Positions 9,125 to 18,622 are shown, numbered from the stretch's first letter. The stretch is 64,000 nucleotides of DNA from PCC-9228 sp964477525 (GCA_964477525.1 CAYZHY010000005.1:1-64000); one strand, 5' to 3'. A program made the numbers and translations. Notes: a model not told the origin generated them from the letters alone.

Positions 9125-9174
9125 ACAACGCTAACGTCCCTTCAATTAAAGGTTTTTAGCAGATTAGTTGCTTG

Positions 9175-10359
9175 TCAATCCAAATCCACTCTCGAACCCC
9201 AAATATCTTGAGGCAAAAATTTGCGGTCCGAACGAATAGCAGCTACCGGTTCGGTTAAGGTAAACGTACCAGCATCGATCCAACGCTTTAACTCTATAGC
9301 AACTTGACGAGATAAATAAATACTGGCTAAGGGAGCCACCCGTACTGTCTTACCTTCAATGGTAATGGTACCGGATTTTAACTGGGCGTAACTAACCAAT
9401 CCGAAAGTGGGGCGTACCCGCCGTGGAATGGAAAAATCGACCACTGGTGCCACCAAATCTTGGTCGCGAACGGCACAGTTGGCTACCACCTGTTCGTTCA
9501 AAACCGGAAATGGAATGCCTACCCCCAACATCAAGGAAGGACCGTAATATTTGAAATAACAGCCGCGTATCCATTTGGGATCGCACTGTTTGGCATCGGC
9601 AATCAAAGCCAGGGTAGAAGCCGGACCAATAGGAGTGCGGTTGGGGAGGCGTTTTTGTAATGGAAAGTGTTGGGTACCTTCCCAGGTGATGTAACCAATA
9701 CCGCCACCTACAAATACACGGGTACCGATGCCGACAGTTTGCAAATCCGGATCGTTCCACAATGGGGAAATTGCCCCGGGATTGGAATAAACGGCATTCG
9801 CCAAACGGGGCAGCAAAGGACCGAGATAGGTGTATAAGGTGCGATCGCCTCCATTCACGCCGACAATAAAATTCTGATAAACATTGCGCGGGTTAAATAA
9901 ATAAAACTGATTGATGGTATCGGTGGTAATTGTTGTTTCAAAGGAAGCCCGGGGATAGCAGTCTGTGGCGTGACCGAAGGCTTTTAAATGAATTTGTTTG
10001 CCTGCAATTAAGTCGCAAATAACGTGGCTGCCACCGCGATTTTCGTTAAATTCTTCCGCATCTTCAGGAATTTGAGCGGCACCAATATACAGATCGACAG
10101 CCCCAAATCCGGTATAGGCAGGAATTCCATCCAACCAACATTTATACAGTTTAATGGGCGGATCGGTATGTCCCAGGTTAATCACTGCACCGGTAGATTC
10201 CATGGGTTCAAAAGTACCGGTGGTGATGACATCAACCTGTTTGGCTACTTCGGCAACGCTGCTTTGGGCAACTTGGGCTTTTACCTCCTCTGCTGTCCAA
10301 ACCACAGCTTTTTGATTTTGAATTTTGTCGTTAATTTCGGCAATCGTTCGCTCGGTCAT
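9175..10359 (-). CDS. DUF39 / homocysteine biosynthesis (HcyBio) protein
   Basis: The 394 aa protein matches the DUF39 family. In methanogens a DUF39 protein works with an NIL/ferredoxin protein to convert aspartate semialdehyde to homocysteine. Recognisable stretches are INDKIQNQKAVVWTAEE at the N-terminus, INLGHTDPPIKLYKCWL, and GIGTRVFVGGGIGYI. The archaeal versions carry C-terminal CBS or ferredoxin modules; here the chain stops after the core domain, as I expect in cyanobacteria. It is the last gene of a minus-strand run (kinase, bioD, M20 hydrolase, this gene), 53 bp after the M20 stop. The exact reaction in cyanobacteria is not established by the sequence. Confidence 0.88.
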   Translation of the reverse strand: MTERTIAEINDKIQNQKAVVWTAEEVKAQVAQSSVAEVAKQVDVITTGTFEPMESTGAVINLGHTDPPIKLYKCWLDGIPAYTGFGAVDLYIGAAQIPEDAEEFNENRGGSHVICDLIAGKQIHLKAFGHATDCYPRASFETTITTDTINQFYLFNPRNVYQNFIVGVNGGDRTLYTYLGPLLPRLANAVYSNPGAISPLWNDPDLQTVGIGTRVFVGGGIGYITWEGTQHFPLQKRLPNRTPIGPASTLALIADAKQCDPKWIRGCYFKYYGPSLMLGVGIPFPVLNEQVVANCAVRDQDLVAPVVDFSIPRRVRPTFGLVSYAQLKSGTITIEGKTVRVAPLASIYLSRQVAIELKRWIDAGTFTLTEPVAAIRSDRKFLPQDIWGSRVDLD

Positions 10360-10412
10360 AATATTTGTAGCTTTCCCTGCTAGGGAGGGAAAATTTTTTT
10401 GCCAATTTTAAA

Positions 10413-11618
10413 TCAACGACAGAATTTTTCCACGCAACGCACGAACATTTCTACCCCCATGCCCAAAGCTGATTCGTCAAAATTAAAGCGAGGATGGTGG
10501 TGGGGATAGTCTAATCCTTGTTGGGGGTTGGCCGAACCGAGGAAGAAATAACAGCCAGGAACTTCCCGCAAGAAATAGGATACATCTTCTCCTGCCATGG
10601 TTTGGCACTCTGGGGCCACACCGGCTTCGGTTTCGACTACGGTTTCTGCTACCTCTCGCACCAAATCGGCGATCGCGCTGTCGTTGACCACAGGTGGGTA
10701 CAGTTGCCAGTATTCTAAGTCGTAGCTGGCTTGGTGGCTTTGACAAACACCGGCAATAATTTCTTCGGTCCGCTTGCCAATATACCCTTCATAATTGGGG
10801 TTGTAGTAGCGTACGGTGCCCCGCAAGTTAGCTGTATCCGCGATCGCGTTGTAGGCACTACCAGCGTGAAGTTCGCCTACGGTCAATACTACTGACTCTA
10901 AAGGATCGATATTGCGAGCGACAATGGTTTGCAATGCATTCACTACCTGTGCCGCTAAAACAACAGCATCGGTGGTTTGATGGGGAATGGCACCGTGACC
11001 GCCTTTGCCCAATAGCGTACAGCGAAACAGTTCCACTGCTGCCATTAAGTAACCACTGCGTACGCCTACCGTTCCTAGGGGCAGGTTGTTCCAAAGGTGC
11101 AAGCCAATTAACGCATCCACATCCGGTTTGTTCAGTACCCCAGCTTCCACCATGGGTTGGGCACCGCCTGGACCTTCTTCTGCTGGTTGAAAAATAATTT
11201 TGACGGTACCGGCAAAGTCATCTCGATGTTGGGAAAGATAATAAGCTGTTCCCAAAGCGATCGCGGTATGACCGTCGTGACCACAAGCATGCATTTTGCC
11301 ATTGTGTTGGGAACGGTAGGGAATGTCATTTTGTTCGGTGATGGGTAAGGCGTCGATATCCGCTCGAATTCCTAATACTGGACCGGGTTTATTAGAGCGA
11401 ATAATTGCCACTACACCAGTTTGAGCAATTCCGGTTTCGTGTTCGATGTTCCATTCGCTAAGTTTTTGAGCAATGAGATGGGAAGTAATTTTTTCTTGAA
11501 ATCCTAACTCTGGAAATTGGTGAATTTGTCGTCTTACTTGCACCAACCAAGATTGTAAAGACTGGATTTCTTGACGAATTTTGCTGGTATTTTCGGGGGT
11601 AGAAATTGTTGAAACCAT
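10413..11618 (-). CDS. M20-family amidohydrolase (N-acyl-amino-acid/hippurate hydrolase type)
   Basis: A 401 aa zinc- or manganese-dependent peptidase of the M20D group (IAA-amino acid hydrolase/hippuricase-like). Metal-site motifs are all present: HACGHDGH, PAEEGPGG with its paired Glu, GLHLW, and the C-terminal HHHPRF. The catalytic/dimer-domain motif GKGGHGAIPH is intact. Substrates of this group are N-acylated amino acids; the precise one cannot be read from sequence. It lies between bioD and the DUF39 gene. Confidence 0.92.
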   Translation of the reverse strand: MVSTISTPENTSKIRQEIQSLQSWLVQVRRQIHQFPELGFQEKITSHLIAQKLSEWNIEHETGIAQTGVVAIIRSNKPGPVLGIRADIDALPITEQNDIPYRSQHNGKMHACGHDGHTAIALGTAYYLSQHRDDFAGTVKIIFQPAEEGPGGAQPMVEAGVLNKPDVDALIGLHLWNNLPLGTVGVRSGYLMAAVELFRCTLLGKGGHGAIPHQTTDAVVLAAQVVNALQTIVARNIDPLESVVLTVGELHAGSAYNAIADTANLRGTVRYYNPNYEGYIGKRTEEIIAGVCQSHQASYDLEYWQLYPPVVNDSAIADLVREVAETVVETEAGVAPECQTMAGEDVSYFLREVPGCYFFLGSANPQQGLDYPHHHPRFNFDESALGMGVEMFVRCVEKFCR

Positions 11619-11749
11619 ACGGACTATAAATTAATATTACAACGTTGAATAATTTTGACGTTTTTTTCCTCAAAAAAGAGAGCGAAAAAGAGCAACAACC
11701 AAATTCGTTTCTATTTCAAAAGCGCTAGTTTGCTTTTGATGAAACGTTG

Positions 11750-12487
11750 TTAACAGATTGAGTTATAATTTTCGATCTGTAGTTCGGGAAATAAAATCTC
11801 TAAATTTAATTCGGAGATAGCCGATATAGCTGCTTCCAAATTTTCTGGCGTTCCTAAATCGGTACAATAAGGGAAATGTCCCAAAATAGGAACTTGGGTT
11901 AAAAATTGAATGAGTTCTACAGGGGTTAAATTTTCCATGGCTTCTTCGCTTTCTGGCGTTACACAGTTTAACAAAATGCCTTTTAGCGGTACCTGCATTT
12001 GTTTGGCTAAAGCCACATTCGCCACAATATGGCCCACGCTACCCAAACGAACGGGTGCTACCAAAACCGTAGGCAAATGCCAATCCCGGGCCAAATCGGC
12101 AACAGTAAGTTCGCTTGTAATCGGGGATCCCAGGCCTCCCAAAGCTTCTACCAAAACCCAATCTTTTTGCTTGGTTAAACTGGAAAATGTTTGCCAAGCT
12201 AGTCCCAAGTCAATAGTTTTGCCTTCTTTCGCAGCAGCAATCGGCGGTGCCAAAGGTTCTTGAAAATAAAGGGGCGTAATTTCTTCTAAAGATTGTTGAC
12301 CCTCAAACAATGTTGCGTATCGCTCGCGATCGCCGTAGCCCGATTGAATGGGTTTCATAATTCCCAAGCTGCGAGAGGAAAGGTATCGTTGCCAGTACGC
12401 TACCAAGGCTGAGGTAAAAACGGTTTTACCAACTTCTGTATCCGTACCAGCAATTAACAAAGCATTGTTTTTTCCTGAATAGCTCAT
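11750..12487 (-). CDS. bioD: Dethiobiotin synthetase BioD
   Basis: ATP-dependent enzyme that closes the ureido ring of dethiobiotin in biotin synthesis. The P-loop GTDTEVGKT (residues 14-22) and the following IMKPIQSGY, with the conserved Lys, are diagnostic. VLVEALGGLGSPI corresponds to the family's EGAGG region. The protein is 245 aa, slightly longer than E. coli BioD. It starts 45 bp after the stop of the upstream Ser/Thr kinase. No other bio genes are in the window. Confidence 0.95.
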   Translation of the reverse strand: MSYSGKNNALLIAGTDTEVGKTVFTSALVAYWQRYLSSRSLGIMKPIQSGYGDRERYATLFEGQQSLEEITPLYFQEPLAPPIAAAKEGKTIDLGLAWQTFSSLTKQKDWVLVEALGGLGSPITSELTVADLARDWHLPTVLVAPVRLGSVGHIVANVALAKQMQVPLKGILLNCVTPESEEAMENLTPVELIQFLTQVPILGHFPYCTDLGTPENLEAAISAISELNLEILFPELQIENYNSIC

Positions 12488-12532
12488 AAATTTTTTGTTA
12501 CCAATCGAATGCCACCAACATAGAATTTTTCA

Positions 12533-14470
12533 TTAGTTTTGCATTTTTATTTGAATTGTAAAATCGGTTCGGCCGTAAGCAACCACATCGATTTGATAAA
12601 CTTTATCCGTAGGTTGGGCTGGAATAGCCTGAATTTTTGAACCTGCTCCGGGCAAGGATTCGCCATTGTTGCGATGTATATTGAGCAGAACGTTTCCGGA
12701 AAGAACCTCCAAACGCAAGACATGCCCTTCTTCTACTTCTACAATATAACTTTTTGTTTGTTCGGAAGTTGCCGTTCCGCTGACGTTTACCGTTTCGCCA
12801 ACTCCTAAATCCAGCCTTTCTGGTGCCGAAGAAGATGTGGTTGGTGTTGGTTCTGGTGTGGGCGTGGGCGTGGGTGTGGGAGAAGGTGTGGGCGTGGGCG
12901 TGGGTGTAGGTGTGGGCGTGGGCGTGGGTGTAGGTTTCGGTGACGGTTTCGATGTGCCAGCTAAAGCAACTTGCAAGCGAAAATTGCGCGTTTGCGGGAT
13001 TGATAGTGTTCGATCGCTGGTTTTTGTTCTTTGGATTTGAAGAATATACTGCCCGTCAGCTGGTAATTTTCCCTGCCACTGGGAAGTATTTTTCGCACGG
13101 CGATGAACCGGTTGGCGATCGCTATCCAAAACGCTCATCTGGACATCGTCTCCGCGTACAGAAGCACGCAATTTTTGGTTTTTGTTGCCTTCGAAGGTAT
13201 AGTGCGGGATTTCGTTGGGGTTGACACTACCTTCCACAGTAACCTCATCTCCCGGTTCGATTTCTAGGGGAATGGTTGCGATGGCAGGTTCGTTGGTTCG
13301 ATCGCGATCGGGTGATGGTTCGGTGGTTGGTTCGGTGGTATCGTTGTCTGAAGAAATGGGGTTGGGACCGCTAAAAGAACGCACGATGCCCCAGGTAACT
13401 AAGCCAGTGACGCTTGCGATCGCAATAGCAATCAAAGCGACGGTTAACGAATGGGTGAATGGCCTCGATGGTTGTTGGGAACGGGAGGTATGTACTTGCT
13501 GGGTATGGCTTACTGATGGGGAGGGGGAAGGGGAAGGACCCGAAGTGGTGGCTGGTCGCTGGCGACCCACTTGCACGGTGGGGATTTGAGAAGGCGTGGG
13601 AGTAGCGCTGGGAGTAGGAGATGGCGGCTGGCTGGAACTTTCAACTTGTAAAGCTTGCAAAAGTTCGTTTGCTGATTGATAGCGATCGCCGGGTCGGTAG
13701 GCAAGCATACGCTGGAAAATGGCTTTCAAGTCGTCGCTGGCTGGAATTTGATGCCAGTTCCAAGCCATTTGGTTGTTGTCAAACAAATTTTGCGGTTCTT
13801 TGCCGCTAAGCAAAACCAGACAGGTAACGCCAACGGAGTACAAATCGCTGGATGGATAAACCTGACCGGTTTTCATTTGTTCGCCGGGAGAATATCCTGC
13901 TTTCCCCACTGTAGTAGCGGCTGTAGCAGTAGCCTGGGCTTGCATGCGATTGGCAAGGTCTTTGACCACGCCAAAGTCGATCAGTACGGGCAAACCGTCG
14001 GTGTCTCGCTGGATAATATTTTCGGGAGAAAGATCGCGATGGACGATGCCTTGGTCGTGGAGATATCCCAATACGGGCAGCAAATGCGCCAGCAGTTCCC
14101 GAATTTCCGCTTCGGCAAACGTTTGACCTTGTTGGAGGCGTTGTTGCAGCAGATTGCGATAGGTATCGCCGGATACGTAATCTTGGACCAGGAAAAATCT
14201 TGCGTTTTGTTGAAAGGTAGCGCGAAACTGAGGAATTTGGGGATGGCGAATTTGATAGAGGGTGGAGGCTTCGCGACGGAACAGTTCTTGGGATTTTTCC
14301 AGAGCTTCGGGGTTGTTGGGCGGTGGAATAAATTCTTTGAGGGCACATAGTTCCTCAAAACGTCCGATATCTTCCGCCAAGTAGGTACGACCAAAGCCAC
14401 CTTGACCAAGGATTTTCACCAAGCGATAGCGTTCTTGTAAAACCGTACCGACAGACAGGGGTGCTTGCAT
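12533..14470 (-). CDS. Transmembrane Ser/Thr protein kinase with two C-terminal beta domains
   Basis: The 645 aa protein has an N-terminal Hanks-type kinase domain: Gly-rich loop GQGGFG (22-27), Lys45, HRD at 144-146 and DFG at 165-167. The catalytic loop reads HRDLSPEN, with Ser where most kinases have Lys; this variant is common among cyanobacterial kinases. A Pro/Thr/Ser linker and one transmembrane helix (about 340-362) follow. Outside are two beta-rich domains resembling pre-peptidase C-terminal (PPC) modules, about 395-495 and 550-645, joined by a long Pro-Thr repeat. The topology suggests an external sensor driving cytosolic phosphorylation; ligand and targets are unknown. Confidence 0.92.
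   Translation of the reverse strand: MQAPLSVGTVLQERYRLVKILGQGGFGRTYLAEDIGRFEELCALKEFIPPPNNPEALEKSQELFRREASTLYQIRHPQIPQFRATFQQNARFFLVQDYVSGDTYRNLLQQRLQQGQTFAEAEIRELLAHLLPVLGYLHDQGIVHRDLSPENIIQRDTDGLPVLIDFGVVKDLANRMQAQATATAATTVGKAGYSPGEQMKTGQVYPSSDLYSVGVTCLVLLSGKEPQNLFDNNQMAWNWHQIPASDDLKAIFQRMLAYRPGDRYQSANELLQALQVESSSQPPSPTPSATPTPSQIPTVQVGRQRPATTSGPSPSPSPSVSHTQQVHTSRSQQPSRPFTHSLTVALIAIAIASVTGLVTWGIVRSFSGPNPISSDNDTTEPTTEPSPDRDRTNEPAIATIPLEIEPGDEVTVEGSVNPNEIPHYTFEGNKNQKLRASVRGDDVQMSVLDSDRQPVHRRAKNTSQWQGKLPADGQYILQIQRTKTSDRTLSIPQTRNFRLQVALAGTSKPSPKPTPTPTPTPTPTPTPTPSPTPTPTPTPEPTPTTSSSAPERLDLGVGETVNVSGTATSEQTKSYIVEVEEGHVLRLEVLSGNVLLNIHRNNGESLPGAGSKIQAIPAQPTDKVYQIDVVAYGRTDFTIQIKMQN
12837..12955 (-). 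repeat. GGGCGT/GGTGTG microsatellite encoding a Pro-Thr linker
   Basis: Repeats of GTGGGC and GTGGGT on the plus strand encode about 38 residues of Pro-Thr(-Ser/Glu) between the two outer domains of the kinase. Such tracts vary in length between strains. Confidence 0.85.
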
Positions 14471-14976
14471 AGGGAGTTTTCAGATAGCAGTGGGGAGAAA
14501 AGACAGAAAAAATCAAGTTTTACCTAGTTTGCCTATAAAATAATCCTATTTGATTTTGAGAATCTACTCGGGGTAGTTTGGGTTCGCACTAAAAGATCGA
14601 TCGTCAGGGGAATATCGTCGATCTATGCTATTTGTATAGATACGATAAAGGTAGTTCGTGCGATCGCAGGAATTTTTGGGCTCCCAATACATGGGAATTT
14701 TATACCAATAGCTATTAGCAAGAATACGTAATTTTTGAGCGATGGCTGAGACCGCAAAAAACGGAAAATAAGTGAATTTACTTATGTTCCCAGGAAATTC
14801 TGGCTGGAGAAAATGATTTTTCCCTTGAGGAACTGGACAACTAGTTTCCCTTGATATTTCAGAAAATCTTTACATTTCTGTTTCAGTAGTTTTTAAGCAA
14901 AATTAGGCTAGATTGTGCCATCGAATCGTAAAATTTCGCAGAAATTCATGGGTGTGAGATGATAAAATTTTAACGA
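14471..14976. other. Divergent intergenic region between the kinase and prs
   Basis: 506 bp carrying the promoters of two divergent genes. AT-rich, with a small dyad at about 14770-14787 (ATAAGT...ACTTAT). I see no open frame worth calling and no recognisable RNA gene. Confidence 0.6.
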
Positions 14977-15996
14977 ATGAATATGCTGCGGGGGTCTGCT
15001 GTGATCCGTTCTGCCACTTTAGCTGCTAACGCCACTCTACCTTCAGTTTTAGATCGCAACAACCGACTGCGGTTGTTTTCTGGGTCGGCCAATCCGGCTT
15101 TGGCTCAGGAAGTGGCTCGTTATCTGGGCCTCGACTTAGGACCGATGGTGCGCAAGCGATTTGCCGACGGAGAAATTTACGTACAAATCCAAGAATCTAT
15201 CCGAGGGTGCGACGTCTATTTGATTCAACCGTCGTGTAATCCAGTCAACGACAATTTAATGGAATTGCTGATCCTGATTGATGCCTGCCGTCGGGCATCA
15301 GCACGGCAAATTACAGCAGTGATTCCCTATTATGGTTACGCTCGTGCCGATCGCAAAACTTCAGGACGTGAAGCGATCGCAGCCAAACTAGTCGCCAACT
15401 TAATTACCGAAGCAGGTGCCCATCGGATCCTAGCCATGGACTTACACTCTGCCCAAATTCAGGGATATTTCGATATTCCCCTGGACCACGTTTTTGCCAC
15501 GCCGGCCTTGTTGAGTTATATCAAAAGCAAAGAACTATCCGATATTGTCGTGGTATCTCCTGATGTGGGAGGAGTGGCTCGGGCCAGATCGTTTGCCAAA
15601 AAGCTCAATGATGCACCTCTAGCCATCATTGACAAGCGCCGACAAGCTCACAACGTCGCGGAAGTCCTTCACTTGATTGGCGATGTGAAGGGCAAAACTG
15701 CGGTGCTGGTAGACGACATGATCGATACAGCGGGGACCATCACGGAAGCCGCACGTCTGCTTCGCCGTCACGGTGCCAGACAGGTTTACGCCTGTGCCAC
15801 CCATGCGGTTTTCTCGGACCCGGCTGCAGAACGTCTGTCCAGCGGTGTTTTTGAAGAAGTGATCGTTACCAACACCATTCCCGTACCACCTGAAAAGCAA
15901 TTCGAGCAACTCCAGGTGGTATCCGTAGCCAATATCCTTGGGGAAACGATCTGGCGAGTCCACGAAGACAGCTCGGTTAGCAGTATGTTCCGCTAG
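14977..15996 (+). CDS. prs: Ribose-phosphate pyrophosphokinase (PRPP synthetase)
   Basis: Makes PRPP from ribose 5-phosphate and ATP, feeding purine, pyrimidine, His and Trp synthesis. The 339 aa chain has the family motifs RKRFADGE, PYYGYARADRK (ATP/flexible loop), AMDLHSAQIQGYFD, and the PRPP-binding loop VLVDDMIDTAGT. The first 20-odd residues are a non-conserved extension; ATG 14983 or GTG 15001 are possible alternative starts. A strong intrinsic terminator follows the stop. Confidence 0.97.
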   Translation: MNMLRGSAVIRSATLAANATLPSVLDRNNRLRLFSGSANPALAQEVARYLGLDLGPMVRKRFADGEIYVQIQESIRGCDVYLIQPSCNPVNDNLMELLILIDACRRASARQITAVIPYYGYARADRKTSGREAIAAKLVANLITEAGAHRILAMDLHSAQIQGYFDIPLDHVFATPALLSYIKSKELSDIVVVSPDVGGVARARSFAKKLNDAPLAIIDKRRQAHNVAEVLHLIGDVKGKTAVLVDDMIDTAGTITEAARLLRRHGARQVYACATHAVFSDPAAERLSSGVFEEVIVTNTIPVPPEKQFEQLQVVSVANILGETIWRVHEDSSVSSMFR

Positions 15997-16042
15997 GAGC
16001 ATTGGCTCGTTTGCCACTCAATGAATAACCATCAAGATGGGA

Positions 16043-16076
16043 GGATAAGGATTAGGATTGCCTTATCCTTTTTTTT
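16043..16076 (+). terminator. Intrinsic terminator after prs
   Basis: Perfect 8-bp stem GGATAAGG/CCTTATCC (16043-16050 and 16061-16068) with a 10-nt loop, followed by a T-run. It is about 50 bp after the prs stop and reads in the same direction. Confidence 0.93.
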
Positions 16077-16114
16077 GGTGTTTTTTACCGATAAAAAAAA
16101 GCAACAGCAAACTA

Positions 16115-16238
16115 ATACCATTTCTAAAAAACAATGATTTTTCGGAATTTCCCGATTTCCCTGGTAGGGGCGCAACGCGCGAGCGCCCCTAAAAAATGCC
16201 CCTATTATCTCTTGCAGACTATTAAGGAAATGGTATAA
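16115..16238. repeat. MITE-like inverted-repeat element
   Basis: About 124 bp bounded by inverted copies of ATACCATTTC (16115-16124 and 16229-16238). Inside is a second hairpin, AGGGGCGC/GCGCCCCT (about 16168-16193). There is no coding capacity. Terminal inverted repeats around a short non-coding core are what miniature transposable elements look like. The rest of 15997-16341 holds only the prs terminator. Confidence 0.5.
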
Positions 16239-16341
16239 GAACGGGTGATGGTAGCAAGAAAAGAGCTACCCATAGAAAACCAAAAGGCTTTGCCAAACCA
16301 AATTCTATCGCCACCCGTTCGGTCGTTTTCGTTCTTGGTTG

Positions 16342-17217
16342 CTAGTTTCCAGCTAGAACCGTTTCTTGCTGTTGCGATGGTACAGTTGCTGATTCCTGCT
16401 GCGTGGCATAAACTTCGCAGGAGTTATTGGGACTTTCGTATAGCTTGATTTTATAAAGTTGGGCGTCGGTTTCTTGTTGAATGGGATCTTCCAGTAGCTG
16501 GCGAATGTAAACAGCAATATTTTCCGCAGTGGGAACCACTTGGGAAAAGTAGGGAACGTCGTAGTTCAAAAAGTTGTGGTCGAACGGTTCCACCACGTAT
16601 TCTTCCACGAGGTTTTGCAGTTTCTCTAAGTCAGCAATGGTTCCCAAACGGGGATGAATCTCCCCTTTAACTGTGACATCGAGGTGGTAGTTGTGTCCGT
16701 GTCCGTTAGGTCGAGCGCATTTGCCGTAAATTTCGTAGTTTTCTTCTAAACTCAGGTCGGGACGCGCCAGGCGGTGAGCGGCGCTAAAGTGGGTGCTAAT
16801 GGTGAGATATGCTTCCATTCCATCTCCGTAATATTCTGCCCAAAGTTGCGGGTGTTCGTAGACTTGAATTTTGACCAAAGGCAAGTAGGGGGACAAACGG
16901 TGCCAAATGCTACGTGCCAGGTTTTCTGTCGTTGGTAAAGTTTGCTGAAATTCCGGCCAAACATCGTTTAAATGGGAGAAGTCCAATTGGTCGGTGACCT
17001 CTTTACGAATGGTATGCTTGACCTCCGATAGATTCAGAACCATGCCATACTCATCCAGTTCCCCCACCATAGAGACATAAACCACGTAATTATGTCCGTG
17101 TCCGGGAAAATTGGCAACGGGACCAAATAAAGCTCGGTTTTCTTCTTCGCTAAGTTCCGGCAACCAGTACCGGTGGCTGGCAGAAAACTGCGCTCGGCGA
17201 TTGATAATACATTTCAT
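16342..17217 (-). CDS. Tandem 6-pyruvoyl-tetrahydropterin synthase (PTPS/QueD superfamily)
   Basis: The 291 aa protein contains two PTPS domains in tandem: residues about 1-125 and 135-270. Each carries the zinc ligands (a His in SASHRYW or SAAHRLA, plus HGH of GHGHNY). Only the second domain has the upstream Cys in the eukaryotic-PTPS spacing (CARPNGHGHNY); the first has PVANFPGHGHNY and lacks it, so it may be structural or react differently. Enzymes of this family make pyruvoyl-tetrahydropterin or carboxy-tetrahydropterin; cyanobacteria are known to make pterin glycosides. The last 25 residues are Gln-rich and probably disordered. Confidence 0.92.
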   Translation of the reverse strand: MKCIINRRAQFSASHRYWLPELSEEENRALFGPVANFPGHGHNYVVYVSMVGELDEYGMVLNLSEVKHTIRKEVTDQLDFSHLNDVWPEFQQTLPTTENLARSIWHRLSPYLPLVKIQVYEHPQLWAEYYGDGMEAYLTISTHFSAAHRLARPDLSLEENYEIYGKCARPNGHGHNYHLDVTVKGEIHPRLGTIADLEKLQNLVEEYVVEPFDHNFLNYDVPYFSQVVPTAENIAVYIRQLLEDPIQQETDAQLYKIKLYESPNNSCEVYATQQESATVPSQQQETVLAGN

Positions 17218-17302
17218 GAGAAATTGTAAAGGAACATTAACTAATTCCCTTTCCAGGATAAATCAACCCTTGGATTTGTGGGGAAAATCCAGCCAAGAAT
17301 GG

Positions 17303-18622
17303 CTAGCTAGCATCGAGGCGGTAGAAGTTGACACGCAACCCATCCCGAGGACGCGGTGTTGGCGTTGTCGTAAGCTCTAAAGCCCTTTCATCGAGCAATT
17401 CCCATTGGTAGTTTCGCAGCAAATGGGTGGCAAAAATTTTCATTTCCAACCGCGCAAATTCTTTGCCCAAACATTCCCTTACCCCGCCGCCAAAAGGAAC
17501 GTAACTGAACTGTTTGCCTTTTTCAGAACCATGAAAACGGTTGGGGTCAAATCGTTCCGGCTGCGGGTAAACCCGAATATCTTGATGGGTTTGGTTAATT
17601 TCGTACAGTACATTCCAACCTTGGGGAATCCGATAGCCGTGGAAATGGCAATCTTGCAATACTTCTCGGAAACCACCGCCAACCGGCGGAATAAGACGCA
17701 GGACTTCCTGCAACACCTGTTCCAGATAGGTCATCTGTTTGAGCTTGTCTAAGGTTAAAGGTTCGTTGGCAGAAAATTGTTCTTGCTCGGCTCTGGCTTT
17801 AGCTAAAATATTTGGGTATTGTGCCATTAAAGAACAAAACGAAGCTAGGGAGGAGGTGAGGGTTTCGTGGCCGGCAAACAACAGCAACAGAATTTGGTCT
17901 TTTAATTCTGGCATGCTCAAGCGATCGCCGTTTTCATCCTCAGCTTTCAACAACAATCCCAAAGCATCGTTCCCCCAATCTTCTTGCTGCTGGCGTTGCT
18001 GGATAATATTTCCCAGTTCTACTAACAATTGGCGGCGACTCTGCCAAGCTTTATAAAACTTAGTACCTGGTATGCGTAAGGGGAAGGAAAACAAACCTTG
18101 CACCCAAGTTTCAAACAATTGTCCCAATTTGCTTTGGCTACCGCAATCTAGACCCACAAACAACTTACAAGCAATATCCAACGTATAGTTTCGTAATTGT
18201 GGATACCAGGTCAACGTTTTTTGTTGTTCCCAATTCCGCAAATAATCCCAGGTAATGGCTTCCATGGTGTTGATATAGCCACCCAAAGCTCTGGGTTTAA
18301 AAGCCTGGCCTAGCAACTTCCGACGTTTTTGGTGATGGCTTCCTGTTTGCAAAGCCAATGCCAACGGTCCTAGCAAGGCTTTGGTACTGGGAGGCCAAGT
18401 AATGGAAAAATATTTATTTTCGTTGGTGAGAACAAAGCGGTTGGCTTCGCCCCCTTTGAGAAAAACAGTGGGCTTGCCAAACAATCGAGTTTTAAAAATG
18501 GGTCCGTAACTTTGATGGTGTTTCTCAGCAAAGTCCGAATCCCGCAAAAAACTGATGGTTTTGCCGATGACTGGCGCACCTAATTCTCCCGGAGGCAAGG
18601 GAAGTGCTGTGGTTTGACTCAT
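17303..18622 (-). CDS. Cytochrome P450, CYP120-like
   Basis: A 439 aa soluble P450 resembling CYP120A1 of Synechocystis, a retinoic-acid hydroxylase. All core elements are present: I-helix AGHETLTSS near residue 260, the ExxR helix (EVLRL), and the heme loop FGGGVRECLG with the thiolate Cys at 384. The N-terminus PLPPGELGAPVIG is the proline-rich hinge seen in CYP120 and CYP26 relatives. There is no membrane anchor. AAGGAT lies just upstream of the start. No ferredoxin reductase is adjacent; a Rieske lipoprotein gene precedes it by about 135 bp on the same strand. Substrate is inferred only from family resemblance. Confidence 0.93.
   Translation of the reverse strand: MSQTTALPLPPGELGAPVIGKTISFLRDSDFAEKHHQSYGPIFKTRLFGKPTVFLKGGEANRFVLTNENKYFSITWPPSTKALLGPLALALQTGSHHQKRRKLLGQAFKPRALGGYINTMEAITWDYLRNWEQQKTLTWYPQLRNYTLDIACKLFVGLDCGSQSKLGQLFETWVQGLFSFPLRIPGTKFYKAWQSRRQLLVELGNIIQQRQQQEDWGNDALGLLLKAEDENGDRLSMPELKDQILLLLFAGHETLTSSLASFCSLMAQYPNILAKARAEQEQFSANEPLTLDKLKQMTYLEQVLQEVLRLIPPVGGGFREVLQDCHFHGYRIPQGWNVLYEINQTHQDIRVYPQPERFDPNRFHGSEKGKQFSYVPFGGGVRECLGKEFARLEMKIFATHLLRNYQWELLDERALELTTTPTPRPRDGLRVNFYRLDAS

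Noticed and set aside
12837..13040. Plus-strand Gly-Val repeat frame
   Set aside because: It is the complement of the Pro-Thr linker of the kinase on the other strand and has no start or domain of its own.
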